Source: Panonychus citri (Eukaryota; Arthropoda; Arachnida; Trombidiformes; Tetranychidae). Taken from it: DNA of 64,000 nucleotides. The position numbers were made by a program, and so were the translations under genes. Numbering within the stretch: the first letter of the stretch is position 1; each line of letters starts with the position of its first letter. The notes under the pieces were generated by a model. That model saw only the letters and a program-made list of their open reading frames with translations, was not told where the DNA came from and ran no database searches. Below are positions 53,501 to 62,500 of the stretch, in pieces. The stretch covers positions 62,001-126,000 of the forward strand of contig NW_026515504.1 of the NCBI RefSeq assembly GCF_014898815.1. The letters run 5' to 3'.

Positions 53501-56500
53501 CAATTTGCAGAGAAATTCTTGATTGATAACAATTCGATCGTTTTCATGTTTATACATTGGCTTACGATGTAGAATATCATTCTTGATTAGATATTGTCGA
53601 TGTAAAGTTGAATTTGGGTTAGATTGAAGTTCACTTAGCACTTGATTTATCGTTTTATCATTTTGTTGAATTGATAATAAATCAGATAACCAATTATCAT
53701 TTACTTTATAATGATAAATAACATTACTTTTAACCACTTTTCCAAGTTGTTTCATTTCGTTTACACTTTCATCTTCATTGATTAAAGTTGATTCGGAGTA
53801 CAAGAATAAATTATCAATATAATCTCTTTCCGGATCAATTTGTTTATGGTGATCCCATTCCGATTGAAATCGAGAAAAGCAATCAGGAGGATGAGCTTTA
53901 CCTTCACGATAGATCACTTTAAAGTTGAATGATGATAACATTATACTCCATCTTTCCAATCGTTGATTCTTGAATTTCACTTTTGATAATTGACAAAGTG
54001 CATGGTGGTCAGTTTCGATAAGAAAAAGATCACCTTCAAGGTAATGTTTAAATTTACCGATACCAATAAGAATTGCAAGTAATTCTTTTTCACTAACAGA
54101 ATAACTTAATTGATGTTTAGCGATTTTTTGAGAGAAAAAGGAAATTGGTTTCCATTGAATAACTTTTTCTATTGGCGTTTCTTTTAATGAATTGTAACCC
54201 TTTATGATTGGTTGATCTTGATCTTCTTGAAGCAAAATGCCTCCAACAGCGATGTCACTTGCATCTACTGATAACTTTCGTCTTAATTCGGGATTGAAAT
54301 GTACAAGTAAAGTTGTTTCGATCAAAGAATTACGAAGAATATCCAAAGTTTGATAATCTTGTTTCAACATTTTGAATTTTCTTTCTTTGTTGATTAGTCG
54401 ATATAAAGGAGCAGCGAGTTGAGAATAGTTCTTAATATAACGACTAAAATAATTGTAACAACCTAATTGTGATTGTAATTGTCGAACTGATTTTGGGTAG
54501 GGTAATCTTTTTAATGCTGTTACCTTATTTGGATCAGGTCTTATTCCATTTCCATCCACCAAATGACCTAACAGAATTAGTTCTGTTGCTCCAAATTTAC
54601 ACTTATCAGTTTTGATTTTCAGGTTCCAATCTTTTAATCTTGAAAGAACCAATCGAGTATTTTCCAATAACTCATTCCAACTTTTACCAATAACCGGAAC
54701 GTCGTCGAAGTAACCAAGACACTCTGTATATGATAATCCTTCTAATACCTTATTCATCAATCGTTGAAACTCAAAAGGTGCACAAGCTAAACCCATTGGT
54801 AAGCGCTTGTACTGAAATTTACCATCAGGGGTAACGAATACAGTTTTAGTTCGTTCACTTGGAGGGATTTCAATCTGAAAGTATCCTTGGTACAAATCAA
54901 ACATATTAAAGTAAATTGCACCTCTTACCGCCTCAAGGCAATCATCGATCCTTGGCATTGGATGAAAAATGACTTTAGTCATTCGATTAACGGCACGTAA
55001 ATCATTTAATAGTCTATAAGATCCATCAGGTTTACTTATTAATAGAGCTGGAGAACCTCCTTCGGCTGTTGATATTTCAACAATATCATTATCAATAAGA
55101 TCTTGAATAACTTTCTGATATTCTTTTCGAATGTTAATTGTACATGGGTAAGGCTTTTGGTAGGGAATTGAATTGTCTCCAATATCGATTTGAATCGGCC
55201 ACTTTTCCCACGGGACAAACCCAATATCTCCACGATGTTGACTAAAAACTTCAGGAAATTCGAGAAGAATATTTAATAATTCATAAACTTGTTCATTGTT
55301 AAGTTTAGAATCAAATCTCTTTTTTAATCTCTCTTCAAGAGATAGAATTGGTTGATCATTTTGAGTGAGATAAACAGGAATTATATTTTCAAATTCATTT
55401 GAATTCACCATCATTTCCATGAAAGCATTAACTTCGTACTTTCTGACCAACTCTTCATCTTTATAAGGTGTATATGGTAAATGAGCTAAACCATCAACTT
55501 GAATTGATTTAGTTTTAACTTCAGGTAGAGTCACATTAGTAGGAGTTTCAGGGCGAGAAAGGAGATGAATTGATTCATCAGCTGAACAAAAACGAAACAT
55601 TAATTCAGGACTCAAAGGTTGACTAAAGTTAAACTCTTGTAAAGTTACTTCATATGAACCACCAGAATTTTTCAAATTTGCATGAAAAATGTCACAAAAA
55701 CGATTACCAACGACCATCACTGGTTCCAAATCTCTTATCACCTGAAATTTCAAAGCTTTACAAAGTTTCATCGTTGGATGTTTCATGAAAAAGCAGCACC
55801 TTCGACTTGAAGTCGATTACTACAAATTCCCTTTATCGTTACATCTGAGGCCATTATATAAGCTTTCAATTGAAGAGCTAAATAGTAATCAATACATGCA
55901 GTGTTAGCTCCAGTGTCGATTAACACTTCACCTCTTTTATATAATTGACGATCAGGATAACATAAAGATAAGGTTACCGTTGGAAAGTTTTTAACTGTTG
56001 TATCAATTCGAGTTATCATTTGATTTTCGGTAGTTACAAACATGTAATTATCTTGATTTAAATCAGGAGCTTTACTTGCGGTTGTTGCATCAATTGAATT
56101 AGTTTCAATCACCATATTTGAAATTGGTCTTTGTTGAGTAGCATTAACATCACCAATATTAACCATTTGATTGTTTCTCAGATTTGCTGGTTGAAAACGT
56201 TGACGAGGTGGAAATCGACAATTTCTTGCCAAATGACCAAAACCATTACAATTGTAACACTTAATTGTCTTACTTTCATTTGATTTCATCTCATTCTGTT
56301 GATTAGTAATCTGATTGTTTTGTTGATTAATTTGATGAGGATTTAAATCCGATCGATTCTTGTTGAAACTTTTTTCTCTCTTTTCTTTATCGGCTTTGTT
56401 GTAATGCTGATGAATAAGTACCGATGTAATATCATCTAAACTTGAATTAGCTCTTACATCGTACATATGATCACGAACAAATTTAGGTAATCTTTCAAGT

Positions 56501-59500
56501 ACTTCATGAATAAAACCTTCAGGGCTCATCTTATCACCTTTAACCTTATGAACCAACTCTCTTAATCTCCTTATAAAGTTACTTGGATGTTCCTTAAAAT
56601 CGTATCTCATTGCTGTCAATTCTGCTTGAGCAGTAGCCATTGCTGCAGGATTTTTTAGATACTTTTCCAAAGCTTCGACATAAGATTCATAAGTATGAGA
56701 TTGTCTATCCAATGTATCAGCAGCTTCAAGAAACTCATAACTCATTGCTTTTTTGAGAACTCGTAATCGTGTATCATTAGTACAATCTTCAAAACTTAAT
56801 TGTCTTTTAACCGATTGTAACCAACCCCATTGGTCACTTCCTTGTACAAAAGCAGGTAAATTTGGACATTTACTTTCCCTTAATACCACCATTGGTTGTA
56901 GTTGAGACTTTCGTCTATTTGTTGAGAAATTATTTTCTTCGAAAACAGGATCATCTTCATTGTCACCTTCAGTTTCAATATACTTTGCTCTGTTAGCACC
57001 CAAACTGATTTGACTTCTTCGACTTGATCGTCTTCTTTCACTTTCAACTCTTCTTCAGAATCAGCTAACAACTCACGAATAGTAGCATTTGGTTTGATTG
57101 TTGTCTTGAAGTAGTCGGAATTGGTTCCACTTCAGGTTCATTCCATCGTCTTAAAAATGACTCGAGTATTCGCTTAGCTGGTGAACCAATAGACATTTTG
57201 GTTATATAACTTAATTTGACCATCGACATTACCGTAGGTTTAATACCAACTCTAAATATAATCTCTCGTATATCAGCTTCAGGAATAAAATTTTCTCTCA
57301 TTTGATTAACCCAATCAGGAATATCAATACCATCAATTGAATCAGCACTTAATTGATTTAAATCATCCAGATCCAAATCCACGTTTATTAAACTTAATTG
57401 CGTTTGAGCAGCTTCTTTAAATTTTATCATCACACAATCATCAGAAACAGGAATCTTAATTTTCCACTCACTTAAATATCTTTTCATCTCTTGTGTGGTT
57501 AGATCCAAAATCTTCCCACCGTTACCTTTACCACCGTCGTTTTCTATCACCATGAAATTGTAATAACAATTGTCCATAGATGCAGATCCTGTCGACTGCG
57601 CCATTTGAAAGGTTTGAATGAGTCGTTTTGTTACCGAGAACTGATTTACATCAGATTGATAGTTAGACGCACACCTTAGGCCTTTCAAATCCCAAGATTT
57701 GGGTTCTTTTTGTGGATCAACACTTATTAACATTTTGATATTACAACTCAATGAATCTAGAATTTTGGTAATTTTCACTTTAAACGTTGTACTTTTGTCG
57801 TTGTACCTTAAATATCATTAACTTAAACTTGAATTTAATCACTTTATTAATCTTAAACATTAGAAAAATAGAAAACACATTTTTACTTGATCACTTAGAT
57901 TAATTCACAATCACTTCTTGTTAAACATTTAACTCAATTTGGTTAATCAATTGATGATGACGATGATATTAATCAAAACTAATGATAATTAAAGGTAAAT
58001 TGTTACTCTATTTATACCTTAAGAAACGGAAGGAAACTAATTTTAAAGGAAAAGACATTAAGTCGGAAATGGTCAAGTTAGACAATAACAAAAAAAAAGA
58101 AAGAGAAAAATGAATAGAAAGAAAAGAAAGAGAGACAACTTGAGGGATCATTATCTCATTGAGATCGTAATAGAAAAAAGAAAGTAAAGAAAAATGAAGA
58201 GATTTGAATCTTTTAAATTGTAATTGGAAGAGGGTAAATTTATCCTTTCAATTGACAGATCGGAATCAATAACAATACAATAATCAATTGTATCAATACA
58301 CTTGAAAATCTTGACAAAAGACTTTGATTGTATGTACATCACTTTAATTGTTATCGAAGCTACGAGATTACGATTACAATCAAATGATAGTTAATTTGCT
58401 TTTGTTTTTCTTACCTACAATTATCAATGAGACTTTGATACTTTGATATTGACATTTTCTTAATTTCTAACAATTGGGATTATCCTAATTTGATCACTAA
58501 TCCCGAAGGCTCAAGTGGATATTTAAATCAGTTGAAAGACTCATAAACCCAATGAGGATATTAATTGTTTGATAGAATCCATTTAAATATCAGTTAATGA
58601 AATAAATCTACAAATTAATAGCGATGGTTAATTGTTGTTACTCAATCTGAACAATTAAAATTCATGAATATGAAACTTGGGAAACAAAAATTTCAGCTGA
58701 TCTCAAGGCGAGAAAGTGTTAATATTAAAATTTGTAAGCTAATTTGATGAACAATTAACACAACGATTATTATTATGATGAAATAATCGAAACTGAATTA
58801 AAAGTGAAATTGAAAACTTTTCCGATTGTTGAATTTTATCAACTGCGAATTTTTAACATTAAAAGTTGACCTGAAAACAGGATGAAAACTGTTCAGAATT
58901 TTCAAAGTGATTAATTTATTTCTCATCAATTGAAGTCTAATGATTAACTTAATCATTATAATGATGATTAACAAGTAAACTCAATGAAAAGCGAAACAAT
59001 CACGATCTTTGTTGACTGTTGATTAAAAAAAATACAATGTTAATATGAGTTAACCTGAAAGTTTAAATTTCACCTCAATTTTTTTTGTTCATCTTTTTCA
59101 TGATAAATCATCAGAACTTTTCATTATTCTAACAAAAACGATTCCTTGTTTTAATTAGGATGAAATTGAAATTATTTCAATTGTTATTCAGCTTGTAAAC
59201 ATTAAAATTTAATTCTTATGATAATATTTACCAAGACCACACCAAGTAAATTGTCATCAACAATTAATTGTTGTTATTATATCAATTGTTGTCTATTTGC
59301 TTGATAATTTTAATCACAATTAAGTTAAATTTTTTGTCTCTTTCAAGTAACATTGTCTAACTTTTGATAAAATTAACAATAAACACCCAATTGTATTGTA
59401 ACCAATGTGAGTTTTATTGTTGTCATTTAAATTGTTACCAATTGAAAACATTTTCAAGGATTTTCATTGAAAATTTCAGGAAACGAATCTTTTTTTTCAC

Positions 59501-62500
59501 ATCAATAAGAATACTAATTAAGCTGATTACCCTGCTACTCATCCTTTGGATGATAAACATCCGTTTAGTAACCAAGGTTGAATACTTAGTCTACCTGAGG
59601 ATATAATTCAGGTATGGGATCAGTTTGGGCTTGGACTTGAGGGTGGACAAAGGAGTGGTCACTTTGTATGTGGAAAAAGAAAAGTATTGTACTTACATCC
59701 ATAGAGCGAGAAACATTATGGTTACATGGGCTCTTCTCACCGGAGGTGGTGCAACTGAGGGTGGACCTGGAAGGGTCACTGCATTGGAACATCGATTAGA
59801 GTAGAGGTCAACCAGGTTTTCTATTCGTTGGCTTGATTCTAGCATGGCTTCTGAAGAGAGATTATCAAGAGTTACAAGGTCAAGATAATAATCTGATGGA
59901 TTTTTGTAGGTTGGACAAGGAAAATCAATATAAGAGAAATAATTTAAAAGTTCTTTGCGTTTTCCAAAGTAAAGTATTCGTCCAGTTGAAAGAAGGGCTA
60001 CTTGGGATAACATGGTGAAAATTTCGTAGGTTGGAGGTTGAATGGTTAGGATGACACATCGACCCGAGATCAGTGCCCATTGGCGAAGATATTCAATGAG
60101 GAAAAAGGAATCAAAAATGTCCATTCCTTTAGTTGGTTGATCAAGAATAAGTATATCAGTATCCAAGAGAAGAGCTTGACCAATAAGGAGACGTCTTCTT
60201 TCCGCTTCCGTTAGGTCAGCTACCGATGTATGGCGAACCTCATTCAGTCCAAGTTCTTCGAGAACGGCATTTGTACGCTTTTTCGTGTCAAAGGTATTCT
60301 TTTTGGCAGGACCTTGGACCAGAGATGAAAAGAGGAGAGTTTGTCTTGCCGACATATCTGGACAAAGGTCAGTATCTTGGCCTACATATGAAGTGACTTG
60401 GGACAATTTGGCAGGGGTCATAGGAATTCCGTTCAAGGTGATCTCCGATTTAACGCTACCTCGACTTTTATTATATCGATCGGATAAAATTTCCAAAATT
60501 GAGGTTCCTTCATATTCTGTTTATTTTTTTATTTCGCCAAAGAAAAAGCAAATTGTAATTAATCAACCATTTAATTAGATGGAACAGATTAATTGTTTCC
60601 AAAGTCTTGTCACCAACAACAATCATGAAATCATCATCATCATCACTTCAGGTACGTATTCATGGTAATAAAAAGTTCAAGGTGATAATTTGAAGGTCTC
60701 ACCATAAGAGTAAATAATATAATCTATCTAAAGAAACAGAATTTTAATTTTCTGTGAATTATATTTTCTATCCATCATCAATTATCTGATCTTTGAATCT
60801 CTTGGTGTTCTCATGGGAAAAGTGATTAACAATCAGTTATGAATGAATTTGAATTGACAATTGTTGATGTTTAAAAGTGTATTCATCTTATTAAGAGTGA
60901 CTTTTGAAACAACATCATTACCATGAAATCACCTTGATGAGAAACAGTTAGTTAATTGTGACATGGGCGAGATTCAGGTTCATGATCATGATCTGAGAAT
61001 ATTGACAAAAATAATTAATTCACTTAGTTAATCATAATTACAGGAAAGTGTTTCAATTAGATTAATTATTAGATTAACTTACACCCAGAATAATGATTAA
61101 CCTCTCAGAGATTAACTGGTAATTGAATTAATGATGATGATACTTTTATATTCACCCACAACTTTTGATCATCTTCAAGTTCAATCATGATCAAACTCCA
61201 TTTAAAGAGCTAATCTTTTAATCAACTACCAAACAATTAAACTCTACTCACAATCACAATCAAAATCTTAATCTTCTCACGCAAATGGTTAATTCTTATT
61301 AATCATTTCTACCTGAAAAGTTAATTAACCACAACAAAGTAATAGATAGTCAACTAATCAGCTGAAAATCAACCAGTTAATTGTTACTATACTTCAGGTG
61401 ATCAAAATATAAGTACTTTCTAATAATCAGATAAATAATTGATAATGGTTAGGCTATTGATAACCATTTGATTGTTGGTTAATTAGTAAAAATTGATTGA
61501 TAACCGTTTGTATATTTAAAGGAAATTTAAAAATAAAAGTTTTAAGACAAAAAATTTCACGATTTTGATAGACAAATGAATATTTAAAATAAGCTAATAT
61601 TAATGATCAATTAACTAATTACATTAATTGTTGCAAGTTAATTAATGCGGAACACACTCAATTAAACAAGAATTGAAATGTTAATTGTAATGGTCAAAAT
61701 GAAATAATTGATTATACTGATTTTAAAACAAGAATTCATCATTATTTTGACCATGATGATGAAATGATTATCATGAAAATCAGAGTTAATTGAGTGAATA
61801 GAATGAAAAAAAAGCAAGAATTAGATTCACTTTCACCTTAAGGGCAGATAAGTACAGAGTAATTAAGACAAATGATTAACTGTTATTCATTCATTACTAT
61901 AAGATCCATTGCAAAGAGTTAAATTGTTTCATATTAATACAATTGTATTTATATGAAACAATTTAAATGGTTGTAAAATCAAGATGATTAATACTTTAGG
62001 ATCAAGAATAAGCTCAATTGTAAATGATTATAATGATTATCATTTTGATGATGGTTCCTGAAGATGATGATGATGATGATGATGAAGTTTCTTTTAGATT
62101 CATCATGATGATGAATGAAAAAGGCATGAAAGTTAATTTCTAACACTTTGATAACATAATTAGAAAGTTGAATAAAATTTAGAGCATTAAACTGTTAAAT
62201 TGTGACTATCATTTAGTTAATTGTTAATTCTTACCGTTAGTTGCCATGATGGCGAGCACTTCACCCGCTTTAACTTCAAAAGCGATGTTATCTAATATTC
62301 GGGATTTAGTTCGTTGTGCACCACAGATACGACGAAGTGTTGATGTTTTATCTAATTCATAATAAAGTCCACGGACAATTAGGTGAGGATATTTGGGTGA
62401 AGATGAAGGTGATGATAGTCCATTTCCATTGGTCAAAGGTGATTCAGATTCCATGGTGATGAAATTATTATCATAACCATAACTGTTTCCCTTGAAACCA

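Larger units (their letters stand above)
48539..58250 (-). mobile_element. Ty3/gypsy LTR retrotransposon with extra 3' modules
   Basis: Element of 9.71 kb in minus orientation inserted in the ABCG intron. It has LTRs of 642 and 645 bp, bounded by TGAAAGG...CCTTTCA, flanked by ATTG duplications. Order from the 5' end (right) is: LTR, tRNA-Ser primer site, gag N-part, gag CA-NC plus protease start, pol (RT, RNase H, integrase), RING/TRAF-like Cys-rich region, exonuclease-like ORF, weak polypurine tract, LTR. RT before integrase defines Ty3/gypsy rather than copia. The LTRs differ, as far as I can see, only by three A residues in one run, so insertion is recent. No recognisable env (signal peptide plus transmembrane glycoprotein) is present. 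Confidence 0.9.

Noticed and set aside
48539..58250. Ty1/copia or BEL/Pao assignment of the retrotransposon
   Set aside because: Integrase follows RNase H and has a GPY/F module, the TSD is 4 bp and the RT motif is LGYFDD; this fits Ty3/gypsy.
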